DNA of 64,000 nt from Nipponacmea schrenckii (GCA_030562195.1 JAUJPP010000011.1:9362001-9426000); one strand, 5' to 3'. Positions 1 to 10,860 are shown, numbered from the stretch's first letter. The notes: generated by a model from the letters alone, not told the origin. Translations and numbers: made by a program.

Positions 1-1433
1 CTCTGCCTGCTGAGCCTGTCTGCTAAAACATTTTTCTTTGAAGCAATGTGAGCTGTATTCAGACTGATTTAGTTTTGAATTGCAAGGTTCCACAGTTTCC
101 AAGTTTCTTGACACAACTGTGGTGACCTCGTTCCACCTTGCTTGTTCAAGTTCGCAACGAATCAACAACTTTTTCCCTTCCAGTACTTGTTTGAAATGAA
201 CACTGCTCTCAACTCCAAGAAATTGATGTGATTCGTTCGCTCTGGACAACCACCATGTCAGATTCGATATTAGATCTGGCGAAGACACAATCGTATGACT
301 CAATGCCATGGTGGATGGTTTCCACTGATGTAATAGGTGCCACTGTATAGGTCTCATATAAAGTCTGGCATTTGGAATGAGATCCAGACATGATGCTATC
401 TTGCCCAAAAGAGAAAGATACTTCTGTGCATCGCTTGACCCCTGAAGTATTCCCCGCACTGAAGCCGCTATTCCAGCCAGTCTCTCCTGCGTGGGAAATG
501 CCAAACCCTGATCTAGACAAAGTCGAGCATCTAGGTAAATTATGTCTTGGGATGGCTGTAAATTCGACTTTTCTAAATTTATTATAAACCCCAAACTGGT
601 GAAAATATTCAGGACTCTTTCTTGGTCTAACAGAAGACGAGACTTTGACTGATTCACTGTTAATATGTCGTCCAGATAGACTGACATCCTTATGTTGCGA
701 AATCGCAAGTGCTCTGCCACAACTGACAGAATCTTGGTAAAGACCCTTGGAGCAGAAGTTGGACCGAAACACAGGGCACGAAATTGGTTGCTACCTGAAC
801 ACAAAATCGGAGGTACTTTCGACACAGCGGATGAATCTTTACATGAAGATATGCATCCTTTAAATCGATCGAAAAAACCCAATCTCGTGTCTTGACCATT
901 GTAAGAACTTTTTTTAAAGTATCCATTTTGAAGTGTACCTTTGTTAAGAATTTGTTCAAAGGTTTTAGGTTTATCACAGGTCTCAAGCTGCCTGACTTCT
1001 TTGGAACAAGAAAGAGTGTACTGTAAAAACCGGTGTATATCTCTTTTTCTGGTACAATTTCTATAGCGTTTTTTTGAATTAGGGAAGCAACTTCTTCTAA
1101 AATTAACTTGGAATTTTTCTGACATAGAACAGTTTGTTTTATTCCAGAAAACGGGGGAAACTGGGAAAATTCCAGCTTGTAACCTTCCTGAATAGTTTTC
1201 AGAACCCATGGATCTGTTGTTATTTTCTGCCATTGTGCCAGAAAAAGAGATAAACGACCTCCCACTGGAACGGTCGGTAGACATCTTAAACTTACTTTGT
1301 CATTGCTTCTTAGAAGTTCCTGAGTTAGAGGAAGTTGCTGTAAAGCTGGGATTTCTGGTCCTGGGACCATCATATCTTCTGGTGTAACTCGAGCTATTAG
1401 GAAATCTGTTAAATTCTCTGTCTCTCGAGCCAC
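1..1433 (-). pseudogene. DIRS-type retrotransposon reverse transcriptase/RNase H, frameshifted and cut by window edge
   Basis: Read right to left. From about 1,433 the frame carries GGRLSLFLAQW and TDPWVL, a stretch typical of DIRS1-type polymerases. LRPVINLKPLNKF and FSIDLKDAYLHV follow, the latter holding the first catalytic Asp. Near position 800 the frame slips by one base. The palm continues in the next frame with SVYLDDIL (catalytic Asp pair near 675) and stays open to the window edge through the connection/RNase H region (TWWLSRAN near 245). The 5' end overlaps the gag-like frame by about 130 bases, an overlap common in such elements. Known of the family: RT-RNase H copies the element and a tyrosine recombinase inserts it. 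That recombinase would lie beyond position 1 and is not visible. The single frameshift suggests a fairly recent death. A Ty3 or Pao origin is less likely because the GGRL/TDPWVL block is DIRS-like. Confidence 0.82.
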
Positions 1434-2697
1434 GAAAATTATCTTTCTGCCCGTAGTACGGTCTCTTAGCAGGTGTAGCAGTATTAAAAGGCGTTTTCCT
1501 CTTCCTTAATCTATATGGAAGGAGATCTTGAACAGCCTTCCTCTGTTCTTTTTTCTCCTTTAAATTTTTCTCCAATTCGGGCCCAAACACTCCCTCTCCC
1601 TCTCCCGACAAGGGTAAATTAAATAGACTTTTTGACTCGTCGATCTCAAATAACGAGGAATCTGTTAAAGACACCGACCGTCTAATTAAATGGTGAAAAG
1701 CACCCGCTCTGCCCATTTGATCTAAAGCTTTAGTTGACATTGCAAATAAATTCTGAATTTGATCTAGAATTACATCTTTATTATTTTCCTTTGGATCTAA
1801 AATACCCTCTTTCATCTTAGCACAAGCTTGCTGTATATACAAAAGTATCTTGATGCCCATAAGAGCAGATTGTTGCCCCTTGAAGGCTATCTTTTCCACA
1901 GTCTTGTACGGCTGTTGATACAAAGATTTCTTTCCGCTAAAAACTGCCTTAGGCCCATGTTTTTGAACAAGAAATGATTCAACCATAGAATCTAGAGTGG
2001 GCACTTTCAAAAAATCATTGTCCTTCTCTTCAATAGGAAACAAATCTAAATTCTCTTCCATAAAAGCCGAAATAGAAGTTGGATTTACTGCACGCCAAGA
2101 ACAGTCCAATACTTCCTGCTGAGCCTTGTCTAGTTTTAACCCCACTGTCGTGCCCGTAGACTTTTTGGCCCTGGCATCGTCTCCAAAAAGACTAAAAAGG
2201 CCATGATCTAACTCTTGAGTTTTCCACCGGCTCTATTACACCGTCATGCGGTTCCAGAATCGGCATTTCGTCCTCCGACCAAGATAACGTGTCGCCCTTT
2301 CCCGTCAATAACGGTACTAGGTCTTCATCCTCCGATTGAGAACACATTGACATCGCCCGATCTTGTCTGTTTCTACCCGGACCTCTATTAATAGTATCGG
2401 CCCTGACTTCCGGGGAGATAACTCCACCATCTTTCCCCTTTTTATTATTATCACTAATCATATTCATAAGTCGATCTAGTTTCGACTCCAACGCGTCCAT
2501 TCTTTCACTGGACTTTTTCCTATGATTCTTTTTAGCTCTCGAACGCTTTTGTTCGGATGAAATTCGACCGGCATCGGTCATAAAAATAGGCGTATGACTC
2601 GGTCTAGTTTCAGCCGACGATGTCGCTGAGGCCGAGTCAAATAATGCCGAACCCAATTCAGGCGTTCGCATACCTACCGCAACATTATTATTCTCCA
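1300..2697 (-). pseudogene. DIRS-type retrotransposon ORF1 (gag-like), frameshifted
   Basis: Two frames join into one ORF1 of about 460 residues. The first (2,697 down to 2,192) begins MENNNVAVGMRTPELG, preferred over an in-frame ATG 48 bases upstream whose extra residues are hydrophobic and unlike the rest. It has a basic block (KRSRAKKNHRKKSSERMD), a short coiled-coil segment (LESKLDRLMNMI) and an acidic tail. It stops after a slip near 2,215, and the next frame (to 1,300) continues with a helical LDKAQQEVLDCSW region and ends in an Arg/Tyr/Ser-rich tail (SSSYTRRYDGPRTR) likely to bind nucleic acid. No CCHC knuckle is visible. Position directly upstream of and overlapping the RT frame marks it as the element's ORF1. 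The structural role is inferred from position; the sequence alone would not identify it. Confidence 0.65.
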
Positions 2698-2811
2698 TAA
2701 TAATAACCAACACCAAAAAATTCCACAAAGAATTTGGTATAAACAAACCAAATAAAAAAATACGTGCGATTTCAACGCGCCGAGAAAGGAAACTGAGGTT
2801 GGTAGGGACGC

Positions 2812-2848
2812 TGAGTACTCATCACATGAGTTGATGACGTAGTACTCA
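2812..2848. repeat. Imperfect palindrome upstream of the DIRS ORF1
   Basis: TGAGTACT at the left end pairs with AGTACTCA at the right, and CATCA pairs with TGATG inside. It lies about 115 bases 5' of the ORF1 start and may belong to the element's terminal repeat or leader. It includes TGACGTAG, a CRE-like octamer, which may be chance. Confidence 0.5.
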
Positions 2849-3229
2849 ACTTCCGGTTTGACTTTTTGTCAAGACCGGACGGTGCGAGTTATTTGAACGC
2901 AAGGGAGAGAATCCATATGTAAACATGTCAGGTAGGTTATTATGAAATAAAAGTCAAGAATTCAATGTTGGAAATGTTATCGATGCAAATTCAAGAAGTT
3001 CAGATTGACATCACAGGAGCGAATTTTAGTCTTTTCAAAGTTATGAATGGTAATCATGAAAACTGAAACTAGTAATTCTTTACTTTGCATACCATATTGC
3101 GACATTTTTGATTTTGTAAAGGATGAATTTTGTAAAACGTGTAAAGTGGAAGTTTGAATTTTTGACTTTGTATTCTTGACTTTTCAAACAGTTTTGGCAA
3201 CAATCCCCCTCCATAGAAATGTAGATATA
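2849..3229. other. Unassigned AT-rich spacer
   Basis: Between the DIRS leader and the transposase-like gene. No ORF over 60 codons, repeat or family match was seen. It may hold upstream exons or promoter of the next gene, but no splice sites could be chosen with confidence. Confidence 0.3.
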
Positions 3230-4859
3230 GATGTAATGATCAATTTACTCCTGAAGAAAGAGGGTGCTATGCCGCGAATATTGGTTACTAGTAGACTATA
3301 AAAGGCAAAAGGATTATTTGATTAAACAGGTGGAAGTTTTGCCAAAACAAAGGGAGCGATAAAGAAAAAACGAGAAACAACTTACTTATATTCGTTTACA
3401 AGTAATAACATCAAAAAAAGAATATGCAAGAAATTTTTTGAAGCAACATTAGCCATTAGTCATGGACCAATCGACCTCGCTTTGAAGGATGCAGCAGTTG
3501 GTATTGGATGCTTCGCTGGAAGTGATGGTCGTGGGAAACAGGCATCAGCAAACAAATTGAGTGATGAAACTCTAAGGTAGTAAGACAACACATCAACACA
3601 TTTCCAAGAATGGAATCTCACTATACCAGACAGGATACAAGACGGCAATATTTAAACCAGACACTTAGCATTAGAAAAATGTATCGTCTTTACCAGCTCT
3701 TTTGTGAAGAATGTATTCCTCAGATACAGGCTGTGAGCGAACACATTTACAGACGAACATTTTGTGAAGAGTTTAATTTGTCATTTTTTCACCCCAAGAA
3801 GGACCAATGTTCAAAGTGCACAAAGTACAACTTGCTTGAGGGAAATGATAAAGAGGCTTTTCAGCAAGAATATACAGACCATCTTAAACGCAAGGATGAT
3901 GCCCAAAGAGCCAAGACTGTAGATAAATTGAGGGCTATAACTGACGATACATATATTTCTGCTTCTTTTGACTTTCAAAGCGTTCTTCAAATTCCATGTG
4001 GACCTGCATCTTTACTGTATTACAGTAGAAAGTTGTGTGTCTATAACTTATGTGTTTACAATGCAGCTCCTCCCAACCAAGCATACTGTTACTCTTGGAC
4101 TGAGGTGGAAGGCAAAAGAAGCAGTAACGAAATTGCCACTTGTCTGTATGCCTGGCTCTTAAGCTTACCAGGGTCTGTAAAGGAAATTTCCCTTTTTTCA
4201 GATACCTGTGGAGGGCAAAATAGGAATCAGCATGTTGCGGCTATGTTTTTGTATACGGTACAAACATCTGATATCAACATAATCACTCATAACTTTCTTG
4301 AGAGTGGACACTCTCACATGGAATGCGATAGTATGCATGCGGCTATCGAAAATGAAAAAAAGGTATACTACTATCTATTCTATGATAGACTGGATATCTA
4401 TTTTTGAAAGGTCAATGCGCAGAAATCCTTACATTGTTCGAAACCTCCATCATTCAGACTTCTATGACTTTCAGAAACTCTCACAAGTTCTAATTAAAAA
4501 CAAAAGGAAAGATACTGATGGTAATGTGGTAAATTGGCTTCTCGTCAAAAGTTTCCGTATAAAAAATCAGAACCTGGAATTCTGGATTACCGTTATGATT
4601 ATGATCAAGAGTTTTGTAAAATAAGTATTTTCAGTAGAGGACGTCCTACTCTTCCACCAAATCTTGAAGCTGCATACCAGAATCGAATTCCCATAAGTGA
4701 TGCTAAGAAAGAAGATCTTTTAAAGCGTTGTAGAAGCAGTGTTATTCCATTATAGCTTCATCAATGGTTTAAAGATTTACCAACGTCTAAACACAGCAAA
4801 GACAAAGTACCATATCCATCCACAGATTCTTCAGATGAGGAATGTGATACATTTGAGTA
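3230..4859 (+). pseudogene. Transposase-like gene of the SDTCGGQN (DUF7869-type) family, frameshifted
   Basis: The conserved body is readable after changing frame three times. Near 3,240 there is FTPEERGCYAANIG. After 3,370 come RICKKFFEATL and GRGKQASANKLSDETLR, ended by stops at 3,577. The main 265-codon frame from 3,610 contains FPRMESHYTRQ, VSEHIYRR, FNLSFFHPKKDQCSKC, ASFDFQSVLQIP, FSDTCGGQNRN and FLESGHSHMECDSMHAAI. The tail (SMIDWISIFERSMRR, then FCKISIFSRGRPTLPP, ending SSDEECDTFE) needs further shifts near 4,365 and 4,560. Asp in FDFQ, Asp in FSDTCGG and an acidic residue in HMECD are spaced like a DDE/RNase H-fold nuclease. I know this family as multi-copy invertebrate proteins of uncharacterised function, so transposase is inference. 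A relative's first exon lies at 9,895-10,440 on the other strand. Confidence 0.68.
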
Positions 4860-6472
4860 AACTTAATATTAAAACAATAATCTACATCAGTTATACATGG
4901 TTACTGGGATTGTACCAGAACAGTCCTTAAATTTATAAATTTGTTACCATGTGTAGTCTACCTTATGTATCACTCATTAATCAATATTGAATTAATTAAC
5001 ATGTGTTACAGTCATTAAATTCTAAAATGGATATGTCCATTGCAGCATTGACGCTCGAACATAAGTGAATGCAAAAATTGAATATGTCCATATTTTGCAA
5101 ATATTTGCTGAAATTTAAATCGGGTAAAAAAAGCAAATGTTACTAATCTATCGTCTCTTTTCAATACATTGATTATAAAAAAATCAACCTCAGTCCTGAA
5201 ATCCCTGATTTTAGACGTCATTTCAAAACTTAAATTTTAAATTTCTCTAAACTAATATTTTGGACATAGGCACTTCTTGCTCTCAACCCTCGACATCATC
5301 GAGTTGGCAACAATTCTAAGTGATATTCACCCATCTGCTCTGTCATTTTATGAATATCTAAAAGTCTGTGCTCCGTAAACTTATTAGGGATAATGTTCCC
5401 TAGAGGTTTTAAACAAATCAATCGGAATGTGTGAATTTCGTGTTAGCTGCACTGAAGAAATCTTTGGGATTAAGAAAAAAAGACGATGTATCTAAAACAT
5501 TTCCCTAAAAGAGGTCTGGATGGCAACAGTTGCTGCTCAGGACGCTGAAATTGGACGTGCTTTTTATGGGCAAAGCCAGAGATATCGACTGAACAAATTA
5601 TCAGATTATCTGATACTGTTGATGTGAAAAAATTGTTTAATATGTCCACTTGTCAAAAGGAAAGGTAATTACACTTAAGTCTTTAGATCCAATGCCTTGA
5701 TAAAACCATACCCTGTTCATCGGCCATGTAGTCAATAGCTTTTTATACGCTAACATTCACAAAAATTATCTTATTTTGTTGCCCCAAAATTTATTAAATA
5801 TAGCTGTTGGGTGTTTACCATGCTAAAAGATGTTTGTTATGGGTCTCAATCATCCCAAAGTCTCAGTTTTTAGCTTCATGACCATTTCCGGGGCAATTAT
5901 GGACAAATCACTGACCTTCATGAAGCACCAATGCTTTGATTCATTTCACACTTTATTCTTTCTTTATTGCAGCAACACCTTAAGTGTTCATGATATGTCA
6001 CGGCGTGACCTATTCCAGAGACTGATATGGATGTTGATGACGATATGAAGAGAAATTTATCGATGAATGTTTTGAAGGCTGTTCCTTTCATTACCTTCGC
6101 AGAAACAATTCAAGCCAAAGCTGAAGAATTACTTTCATACAACCCTCATTAGATGAAATAACCAAGAATCAGGTTTACTTAGTGGCCAGGAAGAAAGAGA
6201 CATATAAAGTGTCCATTAGAAATAAAGTTGTTTCCTGTAACTTTAAAGGATATAAATTTATGAAATGACTTACCGGTACAAATCTTATTGTGTTAGTAAA
6301 GAATGTATCTCAAAAATTTTTCCGTATTTCCATTTCTCCTTGATAGTTATTTCAGATGGCGTTCGTTTAAAAACTGGTCACTTCAAGTTATTAAAAAACG
6401 GAATTCAACTTCAATCCACAACAATTTTCAAGATGGAGAAGAACATAATTAGTTACTATAAAACTTTTATTA
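4860..6472. other. Unassigned spacer with short non-homologous ORFs
   Basis: About 1.6 kb of AT-rich sequence. Short openings near 5,460-5,720, 5,830-6,048 and 6,010-6,160 (the last with DVDDDMKRNLSMNVLK) look faintly protein-like but match no family I recognise. No repeats or RNA genes seen. Confidence 0.3.
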
Positions 6473-7040
6473 TACGCCAACATTGACAAATGTGATCGTA
6501 TATTGTCGTCACTCATGTCCGTCTGTCATGGTCAAACTTTATTTCAAATATTGTACATTTATTATGTATTTATTACCTTAATCGAAAAATATTTAGTATC
6601 ATCTATTGCCTTGTTTTTGAAAGCTCGTCAAAAATTTAGCTTGTAAACCCTCTAGAAGGCACAATTCATTACAGTTTTTTTAACAAAAGATGCTGAAATT
6701 GTTAAAATTCGCAAAATATTTAATTTGAATTATTGTCCTTGTTCTTTAAAACTATTTCCATTTTTGGCTTGTAAACACTCTACAAGGCACAATTCTTTAT
6801 GGATTTTGATGAAAGTTGTTTATTATCACCCAAGGGTGACCCTATTGAAAACCAAATACACCAAAAAATATTTAATGAGTTCTTTTCTTATTATTAGGTA
6901 CAGAGTTTAATTAAACTTAGGAATATTGTACATTTATCACCCTACAAAAGAAGTATATGATTGAAGGTTGAATATTTCATTCCGCTGTTTTTATGTTTTT
7001 ATTGAAAACCAATGGTGCCAGTCGGCGTATTTAACTAAAT
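6473..7040 (+). mobile_element. Old MITE-like copy with CGCC termini carrying two 145-type monomers
   Basis: The left end has TATACGCCAACATT followed by GTATATTGTCGTC, which resembles the left end of the copy at 48,828. The right end GCCAGTCGGCGTATTTAA resembles the end near 50,085. Inside are two diverged monomers marked by CTCTAGAAGGCACAATTC-like words near 6,650 and 6,780. The internal motif GATGAAAGTTGTTTATTA recalls the GATGAAACTTGGTGTGA word of the younger copies. Heavily mutated, non-coding. Confidence 0.5.
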
Positions 7041-7049
7041 GGATTTAGG

Positions 7050-7990
7050 AAGGGAAGAAACTGTATTGATATATATGTGTTGAATAATATTATTAAGAAC
7101 AGAAAGTCGGCTAAACAACAGACAGTTGCCTGCTTTGTGGACGTAAAAAAGGCTTTTGACACGACAAATAGGGATTGCTTAATATTTGAACTAAAATCTT
7201 TAGGTATCCATGGTAAATTGTTGAATAGTTTATCCTCTCTGTATAATAATGTTTCATGTACAGTTAAGGTTAACAGGTCATTAACAGATTGGTTTCCAGC
7301 CAGCCAAGGTCTCAAACAAGGATGCATTCTTTCTCCAACCCTTTTTTCAATATATGTCAATGATTTAATAGAGGAACTTAATCAAATTAATTGTGGTATA
7401 AGCATAGATGGTCTCATGATATCCGCACTATTGTATGACGTTGTTCTATTGGCCCCTGCTGGTCTCAAGTTACAAAAGCTTCTAAATGTGCTACATAGTT
7501 GGTGCAAAAAGTGGAGATTAGTTGTCAATCAGTCTAAAACTAAAGTTATACACTATATATATATATATACAGCTCAGCGAGAGGCACAAGGGAGTTTCAT
7601 TGTGGTGCTGTGAATATCGAATATACGGAAGCCTACAAGTATTTAGGTATCTGGTTTAATGAATACTTTGAGCACGGGTTTAGCGCAAGAGAACTTGCGA
7701 AATCAGCTAACCGGGCTTTGGTCGTTATTAAAACCAAATATATGCAATTTGGGGGGTTTAGCCTTAATGTTTATAACAAACTGTATAATCATCTAGTCGC
7801 GCCTATTTTGACTTATGGATCTGGTATTTGGGGAATAAATTCCCACGAATTAACAAAGTACATAATAATGCATGTAAATTTTTCTTGGTTTAATTAAAAC
7901 AAGTAGCAATACGGCAGCTAGAGGAGAAATGGGTTGGATGAATGCAGATTTTATGGAAATAGAATCAAGCTTAAATTATTTGTACCCATG
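7050..7990 (+). pseudogene. Non-LTR retrotransposon (LINE) reverse transcriptase fragment with deleted catalytic box
   Basis: The main frame (7,077-7,613) has FVDVKKAFDTTNRD (motif A with catalytic Asp) and QGLKQGCILSPTLFSIYVND (motif B). Motif C, expected as A-D-D, reads ALLYDVVLLA: two codons including catalytic acid residues are missing, so it cannot polymerise. A TATATATA tract near 7,555-7,570 breaks the frame. The thumb resumes at 7,610 (YKYLGIWFNEYF, LAKSANRAL, ILTYGSGIWG) and slips again before an end like ARGEMGWMNADFM (7,920-7,950). The 5' half including any endonuclease is absent, as in 5'-truncated LINEs. It looks like the same family as the 3' fragment at 18,079-18,900 on the other strand. 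Confidence 0.8.
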
Positions 7991-8095
7991 CACTGACGCT
8001 TTGGCAATTCTTCTTTTTTTTTTTTTGAGGGTATATGTATGTATTGATGTCTGATCGTCTCATGCAGATGTACTTGTCTATTCCTTGGTTTATGT
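7991..8095. repeat. Poly-T tract and partial tandem-repeat unit
   Basis: A run of 15-plus T near 8,012-8,027 is followed by a diverged partial unit of the 103-bp repeat next door (GATGTACTTGTCTATT). It may mark an insertion junction. Confidence 0.4.
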
Positions 8096-8405
8096 GGTCA
8101 TGTACTTGATCGCAGAAAGATGAAACTGTCCATTTTATACACATGTACTTGTGTATTTTAAAACGAATTGTGCGTTGAAATGATATATGGTATTTGCTGT
8201 CATGTACTTGATCGCCGAAAGATAAATCTGTCAATTATTTACACATGTACTTATGTATTTTGAAACAAGTTGTACGTTGAAATAATACGTGTTTTTTGTG
8301 GTCGTGTGCTTGGTCGCTGGGGGTAGGTTTGTATGTTTAATGCACGTGTGCTTGTGTGTTTTGGACAGGTTGCGCATTGGAGTGTTGTGTTTTTTTGTTT
8401 TTTTG
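8096..8405 (+). repeat. Three tandem ~103-bp repeats, the third strongly A-to-G shifted
   Basis: Units start near 8,096, 8,199 and 8,302 (TCATGTACTTGATCGC, TCATGTACTTGATCGCC, TCGTGTGCTTGGTCGC). Units 1 and 2 differ by mixed substitutions. Unit 3 differs from unit 2 mostly by A on the + strand becoming G, about 20 by hand alignment against about one G-to-A. It ends in a T/G-rich tract (TTTTTTTGTTTTTTTG). Small ORFs on both strands here are by-products of the repeat. Confidence 0.7.
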
Positions 8406-9000
8406 TTTTTGTTTTTTTTTTCGGCTGCGCGGTGCATGTCCGCGGGCCCTGTGCTGATAAAACCTCCTAAGTCAAAATTTACAGGAGTTTTCAGGAGGTG
8501 AATAAAACAGTTTATTTCTTCACCCTTTCAATGTAACAAACAACTTAAAACTGAAATATAACCAGTTTTTGTTTCTTTTTTCATTAATAATACTTTTGAT
8601 GGTCTAAATTCCTTACTTCCCTATAAACACTGACTTAGAAGTTTTTTTTCTAAATTTTGGTAAAATAGAAGGTTTCTATACTACTCTATATAGTAAAAAT
8701 GGGATTTATAATAATTTTCTCTCATTCAATGAAATGATTATTATGTGTTTTATATTGTATATTATGGAGATGATATATCCGCTACATTTTCTTCTTACAT
8801 TTTTCTTAAGTTTGAAAAACTGAGAATGCGTAGGACGTTATAAGTGTATGTTGCGATATGATTTTATTTTTAATAAAAAGTGCCTGTTCTGTTATACTCT
8901 AGAAGAGTTCCAAATGATGGTTAATTGGTTTACTTTATATGTAGTTTTAAGTCCCACCTGCTCTAAAACTCCTTTAAAACTCTGCAGTGTTTGTCGATTT
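8406..9000. other. Unassigned AT-rich spacer
   Basis: A short GC-rich patch (8,430-8,452, CGGCTGCGCGGTGC) then AT-rich sequence. No ORF, repeat or RNA gene recognised. Confidence 0.3.
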
Positions 9001-9157
9001 CGGTTTTGGAAACAAAGTTTCTAATAAAAGAGATATACCATGAAAACATCATGTCCCTTCAGCAACGGTAGTTAGAATGATCATATCACCGTATCGTCGC
9101 AGAAGGAACATGATCATTTTATGGTATATCACCTTTTATCAGAAACACGTCCAAAGA
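9001..9157. repeat. Hairpin-forming inverted repeat, ~55-bp arms
   Basis: Left arm about 9,004-9,060 and right arm about 9,102-9,157 are roughly 80% complementary over shared words such as GATATACCAT, GTTTCTAATAAAAG and CATGTCCCTTC, with a ~41-base loop. Possible foldback MITE; no target duplication identified. Confidence 0.6.
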
Positions 9158-9186
9158 TAATAAATGATATAATCCAAATTGTTGAT

Positions 9187-9250
9187 ACAATCTATTTTTA
9201 TTCTCAAGGAAAATAATAACAATCTATTTTTATTCTCAAGGAAAATAATA
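9187..9250. repeat. Exact 32-bp tandem duplication
   Basis: ACAATCTATTTTTATTCTCA starts at 9,187 and again at 9,219, with the rest of the unit (AGGAAAATAATA) also identical. A recent slippage or repair duplication inside a small ORF of no recognised family. Confidence 0.75.
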
Positions 9251-9740
9251 AACTTCATAAAAAACGAAAATATCAAAGGGATTGTTGCATGTTATTACCA
9301 CAAATGCCTTGAAATTGGTGATGACGATGAGCCAATAGTCGAAAAAGGAACTATTTTTTGACATACATTTTAAATTGGAAGTTAGTGGTCATACCAGGAA
9401 GCTATAATAGGCTGATAATTAATTGTGTTAAAAACTAAGAGCTAAAACACAGGTTTAGAGTACACTAGTTTAACTCGTAAAAAACATAAAAATATTACGC
9501 GCAAAAGTCCCTTTAATATTCATTTTCTAGTTAAAATAACTTTGAAAAAAGAATTATTACCAATTTGAATTTGAAGGAACACACAATTGAAACGTCATGA
9601 AAAGCGCTATCTCGAGATGAAAGAGCACCCTATCTTACTCCACCCGTCATATTTGCCTAACATAGACAACAACTTAAAGGACATGAAATCTTTCTGGGAT
9701 TTTCGAAGAGATGATTAGATACTGTTAAGATAAATCAAAT
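9251..9740. other. Unassigned spacer
   Basis: AT-rich sequence without recognised genes, repeats or regulatory signatures. Confidence 0.3.
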
Positions 9741-9900
9741 AGTATTATTCAAAATTTTGTTATTTCTATAATTAATTTTTCATTAATAAAATATGGACTG
9801 TTATGCTATTTGAGGGGCACCTGTGGCGTCACATTCAGAATAGTATTTTACTTATTAAAAATTAATTATAGAACTAAAAAAATTTTGAATAGTATTATCT
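9741..9900. repeat. Inverted repeat with ~40-bp arms
   Basis: Arm 9,741-9,780 (AGTATTATTCAAAATTTTGT, then CTATAATTAATTTTT) pairs with 9,856-9,900 (AAAAATTAATTATAG, then AATTTTGAATAGTATT). The loop is ~75 bases. It directly abuts the 3' end of the next reading frame, so it may be a transposon end, a small MITE, or a 3' UTR hairpin. Confidence 0.65.
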
Positions 9901-10440
9901 TTCATTCTTTTTCTTTCCCTTATATGTTCTACCCTTTTCTCGTAGATTTTTGTTTACATTTTGCTTCCATGTTTTCGGATTAGCTCTTCCATATCTGGCT
10001 TTCTTTTTGTTTAATAGTACTTCTGGCACTTCATTTTGTTTTTCTAAAACCAAAGTTCTTTTCGAAGGCTTTTTCACAAATATTTCTTCATTATCATGTT
10101 CATCTTGAATATCAGGATCCTGTTCATCATTAATTTCAATGTCTGTAACAAATGGAGTTTCAAAGACTGTTTCCATTGTGGGCAAAAGTGATTCAACATC
10201 ATCCATCATCACTTCAGCAGAATCATCTACATCTTCATCTGTTTTTTCATCAGCTGTGAGAAATGTAGAGCTTCTTAATTGGTCATGTCAGCGATTTCTG
10301 GCATGTGAAAAACGGGAACAGACATGGTTCCATTTATATCTATTTCATCAACAATTTCTACTAAATTTGATGGTTTCTCTTCAGATGTTTTAGATAAACT
10401 CATTTGCAGTATTTTTTTCCCACGGCTAAAGTTCGCCATT
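9895..10440 (-). pseudogene. N-terminal exon of an SDTCGGQN/DUF7869-type gene, one frameshift
   Basis: Minus-strand reading starts at 10,438 with MANFSRGKKILQMSLSK. It runs into a stop near 10,275 and continues one frame over through an acidic stretch (TADEKTDEDVDDSAEV, IDNDEQDP-like) to KKARYGRANPKTWKQNVNKN and LREKGRTYKGKKKNER, stopping at 9,895. A short acidic N-terminus followed by RANPxTWKxNVNKxLR is the usual start of proteins whose core is preserved at 3,230-4,859, so this is taken as exon 1 of another family member. The downstream exons expected at lower coordinates are not seen, and no GT donor follows the final Arg. Family membership is inferred from remembered motif order. Confidence 0.55.
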
Positions 10441-10573
10441 GTTACCTAAAATGAAGAATATATTATTTTTGTATTGCAACACTAGGCCACCGTTATAGAA
10501 CGTTATGTACGATGGATTATGTACGAAGGACCAAGTATACAACAAGACAATCATCGATGGTAAAATTTGATTG

Positions 10574-10860
10574 AAAATGAAATGGAGTTTTACGTCCTAC
10601 TCTTCGGCACCTTATGGGCTAATGAGGGAAATTTTGCCAGGACAGCAGCATTAGCCTACTCTTTTTGCGATTTCCAGCTACAGCCTGTAGCACACAAGGC
10701 CTCGGTTTATTGTCCCATCCGAACGACTAGACGCTTTTTCCATGTCAGTCCCTCTGACCTGCATCACTGACAAGGGGAAACCGGGCTGAAAAATCCGAAA
10801 GTTCATCTCGACCTTTGCCGGGATTGAACCCTGGACCTTCGGGTTAGCGAGCAAGCGTCT
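10574..10860 (-). mobile_element. tRNA-derived SINE, 5' end missing (left copy flanking the LINE)
   Basis: On the minus strand a Pol III box B-like GGGTTCAATCCCGG (near 10,823-10,836) is followed by a long body and a tail containing CTCCATTTCATTTTC (down to 10,574). It stops at the GCGTCT (10,855-10,860) that abuts the LINE poly-A, so the box A end is absent. 231 bases (10,630-10,860) match 16,621-16,838 at roughly 95% by eye. Other decayed copies of the family are at 58,099-58,277 and 62,650-62,960. Confidence 0.8.

Noticed and set aside
209..772. 187-codon minus-strand ORF
   Set aside because: It is an out-of-frame shadow of the DIRS RT; the true frame here reads YLDDIL and the connection region.
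2833..2842. CRE-like TGACGTAG as a promoter element
   Set aside because: A single octamer in a palindrome is too weak to call regulatory.
8289..8501. 70-codon + ORF and overlapping 68-codon - ORF
   Set aside because: Both come from the low-complexity, G/T-rich third repeat unit; residue composition is not protein-like.
10815..10860. Possible tRNA gene
   Set aside because: Box B-like sequence is followed by SINE body and recurs elsewhere in the window; no cloverleaf 3' half.
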